64,000 nt of DNA. It comes from Chitinophagales bacterium. Its GTDB lineage: Bacteria > Bacteroidota > Bacteroidia > Chitinophagales > LD1. Made by a program: the position numbers and the translations under genes. Location: contig JAEUVA010000025.1 of the NCBI GenBank assembly GCA_016787045.1, forward strand, positions 62,001 through 126,000, read 5' to 3'. The notes under the pieces are model-generated. The model searched no databases and was not told the DNA's origin. It was given only the letters and a program-made list of their open reading frames with translations. Below are positions 37,243 to 45,570 of this stretch, piece by piece; position 1 is the first letter of the stretch, and the number at the start of each line of letters is the position of its first letter.

Positions 37243-37707
37243 ATGAGTTCACATACGCTTACCCGCACACAACGCTTACCTATTTCGCTAAACGAAGCTT
37301 GGGATTTTTTTTCCAGCCCGGATAACCTTCAAAAAATTACTCCGGCAAAAATGAACTTCCGCATATTGAGCAACACCGGCAGCGGCAAAATGTATCCCGG
37401 GCAAATTATTACCTACAAGGTATCACCGGTCTTCGGCATACCGCTTTTTTGGATGACAGAAATTACGCACGTAAAAGAGAGCGAATATTTTATTGATGAG
37501 CAGCGTTTTGGCCCTTATGCCTTGTGGCATCATGAGCACCGGTTTAAAGCAATAAACGGTGGTGTAGAGATGACAGACATTGTAAGCTACAAATTGCCAC
37601 TTGGGCCTCTCGGCTCGTTAGCTTATCACTTGTTTGTAAAAAAAGAAGTGGAGCAAATTTTTAATTACCGGTACAAAGTGTTGGAAGAGCGGTTTGGTAA
37701 ACTGTAA
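37243..37707 (+). CDS. SRPBCC family protein (START-like fold)
   Basis: 154 residues from ATG 37243. The pattern RLPISLNEAWDFFSSPDNLQKITPAKM near the start, central strands with YKVSPVFGIPLFWMTEITHV, and a C-terminal long helix (FVKKEVEQIFNYRYKVLEERF) fit the helix-grip fold of the SRPBCC/polyketide cyclase superfamily. The ligand is unknown. It is divergent from the photolyase gene, and such proteins are often found next to photolyase and SDR genes, so a shared light- or damage-related role is plausible but unproven. Confidence 0.85.
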   Translation: MSSHTLTRTQRLPISLNEAWDFFSSPDNLQKITPAKMNFRILSNTGSGKMYPGQIITYKVSPVFGIPLFWMTEITHVKESEYFIDEQRFGPYALWHHEHRFKAINGGVEMTDIVSYKLPLGPLGSLAYHLFVKKEVEQIFNYRYKVLEERFGKL

Positions 37708-38343
37708 TCAAATCAAACGAGCCACCACCGTAAACGCTACAAACTGCCCGAAGAAACCGGCCAGATAGCCGGCAAAAACCTGGATGGGTGTATGTGCTTT
37801 TAATACCAAACGTGCAGTGCCTGTAAGCCCGGCAACTAAAATAGCTCCCACCAAAGCCAATCGCAAATCATAGGTAGAAAAACGAATAAGAATAAGCGTA
37901 AGCCCCACTAAGCCGCCTACGCCCAGTGCATGTAAACTTATCTTGGTAAAAATATTGACAAAAAAAGCAATAAATGCGGCAATGCTTGCTCCAACAAGCA
38001 TCAAGAAAATAAACTCATTGGGCGGTATTTTCATATTGGCTGCGGGCTTAAACATCCAGCCAGCCCACAAGTAAAAAGTAATGGTGGCAATAAATGGGAT
38101 GATGCGCTCTTTGGCGGTGGGCAGCTCAAAACTCTCTATCATTTCCAGTTGCTTCATCATGGCCAGCCATATACCCGGAAACACAAACGTAAGTGCAAAC
38201 ACAATGATTAACCAAACGATGTGCAGCTTTTCGCCAAAGTAGCCGTACATGTTGGGGTTGGCCCACAAAATGTATAGCGCTCCATAAGTAGGAAACAGCA
38301 GCGGATGAAAAACAACAGAAACTAATCGGGCTAAAAATTGCAT
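37708..38343 (-). CDS. PAP2-like integral membrane phosphatase
   Basis: 211 residues with about six membrane helices. PAP2-like elements are KERIIPF (start of motif 1), KISLHALGVGG (motif 2 position, His) and TGTARLVLKAHTPIQVFAGY (motif 3, Arg-x5-His). The acidic residue usual in motif 3 is not evident, so activity is not certain. It would act on lipid phosphates such as undecaprenyl diphosphate at the inner membrane. It begins 12 bp after the rpoN stop on the same strand and abuts the SRPBCC gene on the other. Confidence 0.8.
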   Translation of the reverse strand: MQFLARLVSVVFHPLLFPTYGALYILWANPNMYGYFGEKLHIVWLIIVFALTFVFPGIWLAMMKQLEMIESFELPTAKERIIPFIATITFYLWAGWMFKPAANMKIPPNEFIFLMLVGASIAAFIAFFVNIFTKISLHALGVGGLVGLTLILIRFSTYDLRLALVGAILVAGLTGTARLVLKAHTPIQVFAGYLAGFFGQFVAFTVVARLI

Positions 38344-38355
38344 GTAACTATTTTA

Positions 38356-39891
38356 CTATAACTCTTTTCGCAAGCGAGCTACGGGTATGTTTAATTGTTC
38401 GCGGTATTTGGCTACGGTTCTGCGGGCTATGTTGTAGCCGCGCTCGTTCAAAATTTGTGTGAGCTTTTCATCGCTAATGGGTTTGCGCTTGCTTTCCACG
38501 GCAATCAGGTCGCTGAGTATTTTTTTCACTTCGCGGGTGCTTACCTCTTCTCCACTTTCGGTACTCAGCGATTCGCTAAAAAAGAATTTGAGCGGTATGG
38601 TACCAAACTCGGTTTGCACATACTTGCTGTTGGCCACGCGCGATACGGTAGATATATCCAGCCCGGTACGGTCGGCTATATCTTTCAAAATCATGGGGCG
38701 CATTTGGGTTTCGTCACCGGTGGCTAAGTACTCGTGCTGTAGTTCTAAAATAGTTTCCATTACGGCCATCATGGTGTGGTAGCGGCTTTGTATGGCATCT
38801 ATAAACCACTTGGCCGAATCTATTTTTTGCTTGATAAACAGCATGGCTTCTTTCTGCTGTTTAGATTTTTCTTTTGACTTTTTGTAGTGCGAAATCATTT
38901 CGCGGAAATGCGAACTGATGCGCAGCTCCGGTGCATTGGCGCCATTGAGCGATAGCTGCAAATCACCACCATTATTGGTCAAAATATAATCGGGCACAAT
39001 TACGTATTGCTCGCCTCCGCCACCGCTAAACGCGCTGCCCGGTTTGGGGTTCAGGTGGGTAATTTCTTCTACCACATCTTTTAGCGCATCGTCACCTATA
39101 TCTAAGGCGCGGGCTAATTTTTCGTAATGCTTCTTTACAAAATATTCAAAATGTTTTTCAATGGTTTTGATGGCCAGCTCTGTAAAAATGGTTTTGTTTT
39201 CTTTACGCTTGAGCTGTATAAGCAGGCATTCCTCCAGCGTTTGTGCGCCTACACCGGGGGGGTCTAATTTCTGAATTTGCGAGAGGATGTACTTTAACTC
39301 ATTAATGCTGCACTGTATGTTTTGCCTAAACGATAAATCATCGCATATCGCATCCAAATCTCTACGCAGGTAGCCATCATCATCCAAACTGCCTATGAGG
39401 TGAGAGGCAATTTGCTCTTGCCGCTCGTCTAAATCTAACAAGCCCAACTGCTGGTCCAAAAACTCGTGAAAAGAAGAACTAGTGGCTACGGGCACCGTTT
39501 TTTTGTCATCGTCCGGATCGTGATAGTCGTTAGGGTCGCTGGTTTTGTAATCGGCCACACCTTCATCGTCCTCATCGTAATAGTCGCTCATATCCACCTC
39601 ATCGTCCACCTTCATTTCTTCTTCCACATCGGAGTCGGTTTCGGCATCGGTAACCGATTCTTCTGCCTCTGTGCTCTCTTGCGGAGCATCATCGGCAGTG
39701 CTCACCTCCATCTGTATTTCCGGAATATCCTCCCCGCCATCTTCGCCTTCTTCTAAAGCCGGATTGGCCTCTAGTTCCTCTTTGATTCTTTGCTCCAGAT
39801 TGGCCGTAGGCACTTGCAGCAATTTCATTAACTGAATTTGCTGAGGCGAAAGCTTTTGTAAAAGTTTTTGCGATAACCGCTGATGAAGCAT
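38356..39891 (-). CDS. rpoN: RNA polymerase sigma-54 factor
   Basis: 511 residues from ATG 39891; 19 extra codons upstream lack homology and overlap the intergenic repeat. Region I is the Gln/Leu-rich SQKLLQKLSPQQIQLMKLLQ. Region II is a long acidic stretch (about 70-140, rich in Asp and Glu). The core-binding domain contains DPPGVGAQTLEECLLIQL and LNPKPGSAF. The C-terminal DNA-binding domain has DISTVSRVANSKYVQT and the RpoN box ARRTVAKYREQL. Sigma-54 transcribes nitrogen, envelope and stress genes with enhancer-binding activators; none is encoded next to it. Confidence 0.97.
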   Translation of the reverse strand: MLHQRLSQKLLQKLSPQQIQLMKLLQVPTANLEQRIKEELEANPALEEGEDGGEDIPEIQMEVSTADDAPQESTEAEESVTDAETDSDVEEEMKVDDEVDMSDYYDEDDEGVADYKTSDPNDYHDPDDDKKTVPVATSSSFHEFLDQQLGLLDLDERQEQIASHLIGSLDDDGYLRRDLDAICDDLSFRQNIQCSINELKYILSQIQKLDPPGVGAQTLEECLLIQLKRKENKTIFTELAIKTIEKHFEYFVKKHYEKLARALDIGDDALKDVVEEITHLNPKPGSAFSGGGGEQYVIVPDYILTNNGGDLQLSLNGANAPELRISSHFREMISHYKKSKEKSKQQKEAMLFIKQKIDSAKWFIDAIQSRYHTMMAVMETILELQHEYLATGDETQMRPMILKDIADRTGLDISTVSRVANSKYVQTEFGTIPLKFFFSESLSTESGEEVSTREVKKILSDLIAVESKRKPISDEKLTQILNERGYNIARRTVAKYREQLNIPVARLRKEL

Positions 39892-39915
39892 AGCGGCAAA
39901 TTTGAAAATTCTGCC

Positions 39916-39957
39916 GACAATGCAGTAATTACCACTTGACATCACCATTACAATGGA
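39916..39957 (+). repeat. 42-bp diverged direct repeat, copy 1
   Basis: This block just upstream of rpoN matches 40763-40804 over 42 bases with about 11 mismatches and no gaps. Shared pieces include TGACATCAC-like and AATGGA ends. Both copies are in the same orientation, about 847 bp apart. Confidence 0.55.
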
Positions 39958-39961
39958 GAGA

Positions 39962-40038
39962 GAGCGGATGGTGGGCTTACCTCCCGCAGCGCTCGGCTAC
40001 CGGCCCGGCTTTGCATCGGGAGGTCGGGCTATCCGCTC
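39962..40038. repeat. 77-bp nested palindrome, GC-rich
   Basis: GAGCGGAT at 39962-39969 pairs with ATCCGCTC at 40031-40038, and ACCTCCCG at 39979-39986 pairs with CGGGAGGT at 40017-40024. The two 8-bp stems are stacked around unpaired stretches and enclose a GC-rich loop that can fold further. It resembles extragenic palindromic elements scattered in many Bacteroidota chromosomes; whether it is repeated elsewhere in this genome cannot be seen here. Confidence 0.65.
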
Positions 40039-40115
40039 CAACTCCTCGCTCGTACCTCGCTGCGGGGTTTCCGCTACTATCCCTAAGCCGCTGACGCACG
40101 CTCATCAAACTTCAA

Positions 40116-40162
40116 GCGGTCAGGCGGCCGCCCAAAACTGCCTGTAACGGTCGCCTGACCGC
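40116..40162. repeat. 11-bp inverted repeat
   Basis: GCGGTCAGGCG at 40116-40126 is perfectly complementary to CGCCTGACCGC at 40152-40162 with a 25-base spacer. The right arm overlaps the direct repeat beginning at 40135. There is no T-run, so it is not an obvious terminator. Confidence 0.7.
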
Positions 40163-40178
40163 GTATTGATTTCTTTCT
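40135..40178 (+). repeat. 44-bp direct repeat, copy A
   Basis: The block matches 40695-40738 at a constant offset of 560 bp with only a few differences, including the shared core GTCGCCTGAC and GCGTATTGATTTCTTT. It starts inside the spacer of the inverted repeat at 40116. Confidence 0.75.
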
Positions 40179-40694
40179 ATCGGTGGTGGTCTTTAGCCGC
40201 CAATTTGTAAGTTAGTTTTTGGTGCAAAACATGCCTTCGAGTAATAAATTTTATTACTCCATTTAGTTCAAAAGTATTCCTGTTTACTTTTTAAACTAAG
40301 TGATTTTAGTCTGCAACTAAACCGTTTTACTTTTTTAAGCAGTTAGTTTGCTTCCTAAATAAACGGGACACCTTTTAATGGCAAACAGTTTTTTTTTAAA
40401 ACAAAGCCACCCTACAAAAAGAGCAAACTATATCACTTTAGAAGTATTTTATAGCCCTTCCGAACTCACCCGAAAGGACATTAAAAGGCCATTGAGAGTA
40501 CATCAAAAGACCATCAAACGGACATTAAACGGCCATATTGCTGCCGGTGGGTCTTCAACACACAGTTCGTGAATACTTCTACTGCTTAGAAAGCCCACCC
40601 CAAAAAACTTGGGTTAGTATGTGGCTACAGTTTTAAACTGAAAAGAAAAACATGGCCGGTGCAGCGTAGTTACATGGGGGGCAGGCCACTAGCT

Positions 40695-40738
40695 GAAACT
40701 GCGGTAGCGGTCGCCTGACTGCGTATTGATTTCTTTTC
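40695..40738 (+). repeat. 44-bp direct repeat, copy B
   Basis: Second copy of the block at 40135-40178. The complementary left arm of the inverted repeat is missing here, so copy B lacks the hairpin. It is followed 24 bp later by the second copy of the 42-bp repeat. Confidence 0.75.
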
Positions 40739-40762
40739 TGTCAGTTGCCTTAGCCCGCCAGT

Positions 40763-40804
40763 GACATTGCCGCAATTACCGTTCGACATCACAACAGTAA
40801 TGGA
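40763..40804 (+). repeat. 42-bp diverged direct repeat, copy 2
   Basis: Gap-free partner of 39916-39957 with about 11 of 42 positions different. It ends 184 bp before the start of the T9SS protein gene. Confidence 0.55.
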
Positions 40805-40988
40805 AAAAGTAAACAGTTGTAGTAACCGCCCTGCATCGGCTCACCTACATGGGATTATCCTCTCTGTCTGTTGAATGGCTAATAATTATCTGTCAAAAAC
40901 ACAGAAACATTTTTAGTTTTGGCTACAATGCCTGTAACATGCTTTTGTATGTATTTGCTATTTCATACAACATAATTTTTTAAAGACT

Positions 40989-41909
40989 ATGTCTTTAATT
41001 GCCATACGTTGCTCAATTCTTTCATTTTTTTTGTGTTGGTCATTTCATGTCCATTCACAAGTATTGACTGACGGCCCTCTGGATATTACTGTTCGCTTAA
41101 AAAGTGTTTATGTAGGGTTTAGCGAAACTGATGTGCCTATACTAGGCGCTAGTTATGCCCCTGATGAAATAAAGTTTAGAGTTTGGGTGGTAGATAATGC
41201 AAACATCAGCGGCCTAAACTGGCAAGGTGGCAAGCTTTATGAGTACGAAATGGGTACGGGTAGCAACCTAACATTACCCGGCACAACTCACTACATTGGT
41301 GATACTTTGTTCCATTTCAATTACAGCACAGATACCGTGCCTGAGTTTATCAGCATAAAACTTGAAGCCTGGGAAGATGACCTCCCATCTGATCCATTGA
41401 TAGGGAACTGTATGAGCGGTAACTTTAGCATTTATGACACCACAAGGTGTTGTGGTAACTTATTATTTGGCACTTGTGTTGGAATGCAAGAAGGCGATGA
41501 TAAGTATTGTAACAATCCCATTTTTGCAGAAAAAGTGGCCTATCGTACCGCAACGCCAGGTACATTGTTCAATATGAGCGATATAAGTGGTAACTGCGGT
41601 AATAACTGGAGAGTGAATTTGGAAGTGTACTGGAATTCTCCAAATGTTTCTACCCTAACGGATATAAATTCTGTATCTGCCGTAAATATTTACCCCAATC
41701 CCACTTTGAGTACATGGAATGTAAATGTTGGGGATGAATGGCTGGGGGCAACCATAGGAGTTTTTGATATACACGGAAAATGTGTTTACCATAGCAAAGT
41801 TGTACAACAGCATACTGAGCTTTTTTGCAGTGCTACAAATGGATATTACATTCTGCAACTCACGTCCACAACAAACGAATCAAAACGTATTCAGCTGGTT
41901 CATTGGTAA
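40989..41909 (+). CDS. secreted Cys-rich protein with T9SS C-terminal sorting domain
   Basis: 306 residues. An N-terminal signal peptide (MSLIAIRCSILSFFLCWSFHVHSQ) is followed by a region of about 200 residues that I do not recognise, with a cluster of Cys residues between about 140 and 205 (CMSG, CCGNLLFGTC, YCNNP and NCGNN) that could form disulfides. The last 80 residues are a T9SS type A sorting domain (VNIYPNPTLSTWNVNV, VFDIHGKCVYH, YYILQLTS, then RIQLVHW). It is therefore an exported surface or released protein. It stands alone next to the repeat region. Confidence 0.8.
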   Translation: MSLIAIRCSILSFFLCWSFHVHSQVLTDGPLDITVRLKSVYVGFSETDVPILGASYAPDEIKFRVWVVDNANISGLNWQGGKLYEYEMGTGSNLTLPGTTHYIGDTLFHFNYSTDTVPEFISIKLEAWEDDLPSDPLIGNCMSGNFSIYDTTRCCGNLLFGTCVGMQEGDDKYCNNPIFAEKVAYRTATPGTLFNMSDISGNCGNNWRVNLEVYWNSPNVSTLTDINSVSAVNIYPNPTLSTWNVNVGDEWLGATIGVFDIHGKCVYHSKVVQQHTELFCSATNGYYILQLTSTTNESKRIQLVHW

Positions 41910-41973
41910 CTCCAAAATTTATTATCGCTAACTCCCTCGCCCAACTTTTAGCTAGCTGTTTTCATAGATTTCG

Positions 41974-41985
41974 CCCCCCCCCCCC
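41974..41985 (+). repeat. homopolymer run of 12 C
   Basis: Twelve consecutive C at 41974-41985 in the 154-bp gap between the T9SS protein and histidine ammonia-lyase genes, 78 bp before the latter's start. Such runs are prone to length change by slippage. Confidence 0.9.
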
Positions 41986-42063
41986 TCCAAGGAAAGTTAG
42001 ATAGTCAATTCATTTCCGCTTCTGCAAATCCTTCTACATTAGCGCGGTTTAAGCACCGCAAAA

Positions 42064-43575
42064 ATGAGCCATAGTTTTACTATCAACAATGAGCCGATTA
42101 GCATAACGCAACTGACCGATTTTTTAGACCGGCAACCCCAACTACTGTTAGGCGATGTGGCAAAAAACAAAGTGCAAGCCAACCGCCATTTTTTAGAGCG
42201 AAAGATACACGAACCCGGTGCGCGGTACTACGGCATCAACACCGGCTTTGGTGCCCTGTGCGATGTAGAAATTGCCAACGACCAGTTAGAACAACTACAA
42301 GAAAACTTAGTAATGAGCCACGCCTGCGGTATGGGCGATGAAGTAAAACCCGAAGTAGTGCGGCTAATGATGCTGCTCAAGGCCAAGGGGCTATCGCTGG
42401 GGCACTCGGGGGTATGTGTAGAAACCGTAGAGAAACTGATTGAGCTCTACAACCACGAAATTTATCCGGTCATTTGGGAAGTGGGCTCACTGGGCGCCAG
42501 TGGCGATTTGGCTCCGCTAGCTCACTTGACTTTGCCATTGATGGGCAAGGGGTGGGTACGCTACAAAGGAGAGAAAATGGATGCCAAAGTTGCGCTAAAA
42601 AAAGCCGGGGTAACACCCATTAAACTAAAAGCCAAAGAGGGCTTGGCGCTGCTCAACGGCACACAGTTTATGAGCGCCTGGGGCTGCTACTCTATTATAG
42701 AAGCCGAGCGCGTACAAAAATTAGCCGACTTTACTGCCGCAGTTTCGGTAGATGCGTTTGATGCGCAAACGGGACCTTTTCATCCGGCTATACAACGGGT
42801 GCGCAACCATGCCGGGCAAATAGAAAGTGCCGCCAACGTATTACAATTCTTAGCCGGCAGCAAAATTGCCGCGCAAACCAAAAACAATGTACAAGACCCC
42901 TATTCTTTCCGCTGTGTGCCACAAGTGCATGGGGCGGTAAAGTTTGCCGTGGCGCAGGTAAAAGAGGTGTTTGAAAAAGAGATAAATGCGGTAACCGACA
43001 ACCCGCTCATTTTTGAAGAAGAAGACCTCATTATCAGCGGAGGAAATTTTCATGGCGAGCCGCTGGCTTTGGCCTTAGATTACTTGGGTATTGCTATGAG
43101 CGAGTTGGCAAGCATCTCAGAGCGCAGAACCTTTCAATTGATTTCGGGTAAGCGCGGGTTGCCTAAATTTTTAGTAGCCGACTCGGGCTTAAACTCCGGG
43201 TTAATGATACCGCAATACACAGCCGCAGCCATTGTATCTATGAACAAACAATTGGCCACCCCCGCCAGTGTGGACACCATAACCAGCAGCGATGGGCAAG
43301 AAGACCACGTAAGCATGGGTGCCAATGCAGCCGTTAAAACCTACAAGATTGTGTACAACATTGAAAAGGTTTTAGCCATAGAGTTGATGACGGCCATGCA
43401 GGCCTTAGAGTTTCGCCAGCCATTATCAAGCTCTCCGTTTATTGAACAAGTTAAAAACGAATACCGCAAGCTGGTACCCGCTTATGATACCGACCGCATT
43501 ATATACCCCGATATACAAATTACCGTGGACTTTATGCGCGATATTTGTAAAAAATACCCCGAGTTAAAGCCCTGA
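42064..43575 (+). CDS. hutH: histidine ammonia-lyase family (aromatic amino acid ammonia-lyase)
   Basis: 503 residues. The Ala-Ser-Gly triad that cyclises to the MIO cofactor is at about 145-147 in SLGASGDLAPLAH. The N-terminal YGINTGFG motif is intact. In the selectivity region the sequence is LVMSHACG; Ser-His here is typical of histidine rather than tyrosine or phenylalanine lyases. It would release ammonia from histidine to give urocanate. No hutU, hutI or hutG is nearby, so a complete histidine degradation route is not visible. It ends 1 bp before the asparagine synthetase ATG. Confidence 0.9.
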   Translation: MSHSFTINNEPISITQLTDFLDRQPQLLLGDVAKNKVQANRHFLERKIHEPGARYYGINTGFGALCDVEIANDQLEQLQENLVMSHACGMGDEVKPEVVRLMMLLKAKGLSLGHSGVCVETVEKLIELYNHEIYPVIWEVGSLGASGDLAPLAHLTLPLMGKGWVRYKGEKMDAKVALKKAGVTPIKLKAKEGLALLNGTQFMSAWGCYSIIEAERVQKLADFTAAVSVDAFDAQTGPFHPAIQRVRNHAGQIESAANVLQFLAGSKIAAQTKNNVQDPYSFRCVPQVHGAVKFAVAQVKEVFEKEINAVTDNPLIFEEEDLIISGGNFHGEPLALALDYLGIAMSELASISERRTFQLISGKRGLPKFLVADSGLNSGLMIPQYTAAAIVSMNKQLATPASVDTITSSDGQEDHVSMGANAAVKTYKIVYNIEKVLAIELMTAMQALEFRQPLSSSPFIEQVKNEYRKLVPAYDTDRIIYPDIQITVDFMRDICKKYPELKP

Positions 43576-43576
43576 T

Positions 43577-45475
43577 ATGTGCGGAATAGCCGGATACATT
43601 AGTTTTAATCAGCAAGAGTATATGGAGCCGCTGCAACGCGCAGTTTCCAAACTCAACCAACGCGGGCCCGATAATCAGACGGCATTGCGCTTGTCTAACT
43701 CAGTGGGGTTTGCACACGCCCGCTTATCTATTATAGACACCAGCACCACGGCCAATCAACCCATGACCCACGAGGGCGGCCGATACACTATAGTTTTTAA
43801 CGGAGAAATTTTCAACTACCGCGAGCTACAGCAACAATTTTTGCAAGGAGTTACACTACACACCACTTCCGATACCGAAGTATTATTGAATCTCTACATT
43901 CGGTTGGGCAAAGATTGCCTGCAACACCTCAACGGTTTTTTTGCTTTTGCTGTTTACGATGCGCACACCGGCACTACATTTTTTGCCCGCGATAGGTACG
44001 GCATCAAGCCCTTGCACATTTACCGCGATAGTGAAAAACTCTTTTTTGCCAGTGAACTAAAGGCGCTACTTCAGTTTCCCATTAAAAAAGAAATTGATTT
44101 TAATGTGCTGCCCATTTTTTTGCAACTCAACTATGTGCCGCAAACGCTGAGTATGCTAAGAGGCATCAAAAAATTGCCCATAGGCAGCTATGCTGTGTGC
44201 AATGAAAAAGGAAATTTTACAGAGGGGGTGTACTATCAAATTCCCTATACACCCGGTAGCCATCCCGATGCCGAGGGCTTGAGTTTTGATGAAGCCAAAA
44301 CTAAACTACACACTCTGGTAGATGAAGCCGTGCAACGCAGATTAGTGAGCGATGTACCGCTGGGTTCTTTTTTGAGCGGTGGTTTTGATTCGTCTATTGT
44401 TAGTACTTGTGCTTCTCGCCACACCAAGCACCTCAATACCTTTAGCATTGGGTTTAAAGACGAACCCTATTTTGACGAAACGCAATACGCCAATCTTGTT
44501 GCCAAAAAAATTGGCAGTAACCACACGGTTTTCTCTATTGCTAACGATGAAATTTTTGCGAGCATAGACGATATTCTCAACTACATGGATGAGCCGTTTT
44601 CTGACCCCTCTTCCATAGCCGTATATGTGCTCAGTCATCAAACACGCAAGAAAGTAACCGTGGCCCTTTCGGGCGATGGAGGCGATGAACTTTTTGCCGG
44701 ATATAACAAGCACGAAGCCGAGATGCGCGCCCGTGAACATTCATTGCTGAATATTTTGATTAAAGCAGGATATCCTGTTTTGGAAATGCTGCCCGGCTCG
44801 CGACATTCTAAGCTGGGAAACAAGCTGCGTCAACTCTTGCGCTACAGCGAGGGATTGCACATGACAGCGCAAGACCGTTACTGGCGCTGGTGTAGTTTTC
44901 AAAGTAAAGCTCAGGTAATGCAGTTGCTAAGCGAACGGGTAGTTTGCAACGAAAGCGCCATGCAATCGGCCATTAACGAGTTAACTGTAGGCATTACCGA
45001 AAACGGCAGCATTAACGATGTGCTCTACAGCGATATGCGGCTGGTACTGCCCGGAGATATGCTTACAAAAGTAGATTTGATGAGCATGGCCAATAGCTTA
45101 GAAGTACGAGTACCGTTATTAGATTTTACGGTTGTAAACTTTGCTTTTAGCTTGCCGGTACATTACAAACGCGATGATTTAGGTGGCAAACGGCTATTGA
45201 AAGAGGCCTTTAGAAATGACCTGCCCACCGAGCTTTTTACCCGCCCCAAAATGGGTTTTGAAGTACCCATGCTCAAGTGGTTTAGAAAAGAACTTTTGCC
45301 CCTGTTAGACAACGAAGTTTTTAACGAAGCATGTGTTAGAGAACAAGGCATTTTTTCGCCCATTCAAATGAAAAAACTGCGCGAGCAGCTCTTTAGCCCA
45401 CAACCCGGAGAAGCGCAATGGATATTGCTGAGTTTACTCTCTTTTCAGCGGTGGTACAAAAACTACTACTGTTGA
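43577..45475 (+). CDS. asnB: asparagine synthetase (glutamine-hydrolysing) family
   Basis: 632 residues. The N-terminal Ntn glutaminase begins MCGIAGYI with the nucleophile Cys2, and contains RLSIID and FNGEIFNYRELQ. The C-terminal synthetase has the pyrophosphate loop LSGGFDSSIV near 265, and SGDGGDELFAGY. Homologues in polysaccharide gene clusters may amidate sugars or other acids rather than aspartate, so its substrate is uncertain. It follows hutH after 1 bp and precedes a glycosyltransferase, so it may be part of the exopolysaccharide operon. Confidence 0.92.
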   Translation: MCGIAGYISFNQQEYMEPLQRAVSKLNQRGPDNQTALRLSNSVGFAHARLSIIDTSTTANQPMTHEGGRYTIVFNGEIFNYRELQQQFLQGVTLHTTSDTEVLLNLYIRLGKDCLQHLNGFFAFAVYDAHTGTTFFARDRYGIKPLHIYRDSEKLFFASELKALLQFPIKKEIDFNVLPIFLQLNYVPQTLSMLRGIKKLPIGSYAVCNEKGNFTEGVYYQIPYTPGSHPDAEGLSFDEAKTKLHTLVDEAVQRRLVSDVPLGSFLSGGFDSSIVSTCASRHTKHLNTFSIGFKDEPYFDETQYANLVAKKIGSNHTVFSIANDEIFASIDDILNYMDEPFSDPSSIAVYVLSHQTRKKVTVALSGDGGDELFAGYNKHEAEMRAREHSLLNILIKAGYPVLEMLPGSRHSKLGNKLRQLLRYSEGLHMTAQDRYWRWCSFQSKAQVMQLLSERVVCNESAMQSAINELTVGITENGSINDVLYSDMRLVLPGDMLTKVDLMSMANSLEVRVPLLDFTVVNFAFSLPVHYKRDDLGGKRLLKEAFRNDLPTELFTRPKMGFEVPMLKWFRKELLPLLDNEVFNEACVREQGIFSPIQMKKLREQLFSPQPGEAQWILLSLLSFQRWYKNYYC

Positions 45476-45570
45476 TACCGCCACACAGTATCTTACTGTG
45501 AGTTGAAAACAAAGCCCATAATCATCGCATTACTACCAATTGCTTAGCGTAATTCGCGCAAAAATTGGCC

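Larger units (their letters stand above)
39892..40988. other. 1.1-kb gene-free region with palindromes and repeats
   Basis: No convincing gene is present. Short open frames at 39953 and 40378 have unnatural composition and no start or family signal. The left part (39960-40165) is clearly more GC-rich than the flanks and holds two strong palindromes. The middle (40200-40600) is AT-rich without recognisable features. The right part repeats elements of the left. It separates divergent rpoN and a T9SS protein gene, so promoters for both should be inside. Confidence 0.7.

Noticed and set aside
39953..40147. Small open frame in the GC-rich patch before rpoN
   Set aside because: It is formed by the palindromic repeat; composition is unlike the other genes and no family pattern is visible.
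39962..40162. CRISPR array or integron attachment site
   Set aside because: The palindromes differ from each other and there are no regularly spaced identical repeats; no integrase or Cas gene is present.
40378..40572. Small open frame of 64 codons in the gene-free region
   Set aside because: No promoter or ribosome site, low-complexity repeated RxxIKR-type segments, and no family resemblance.
42064..43575. Tyrosine ammonia-lyase for flexirubin-type pigment synthesis
   Set aside because: The selectivity region reads SH as in histidine lyases, and no aryl polyene or flexirubin genes are near.
45484..45500. Hairpin CACAGTA/TACTGTG after asnB as a terminator
   Set aside because: The 7-bp stem has only a 3-base loop and no T-run, so it probably does not stop transcription into the glycosyltransferase gene.
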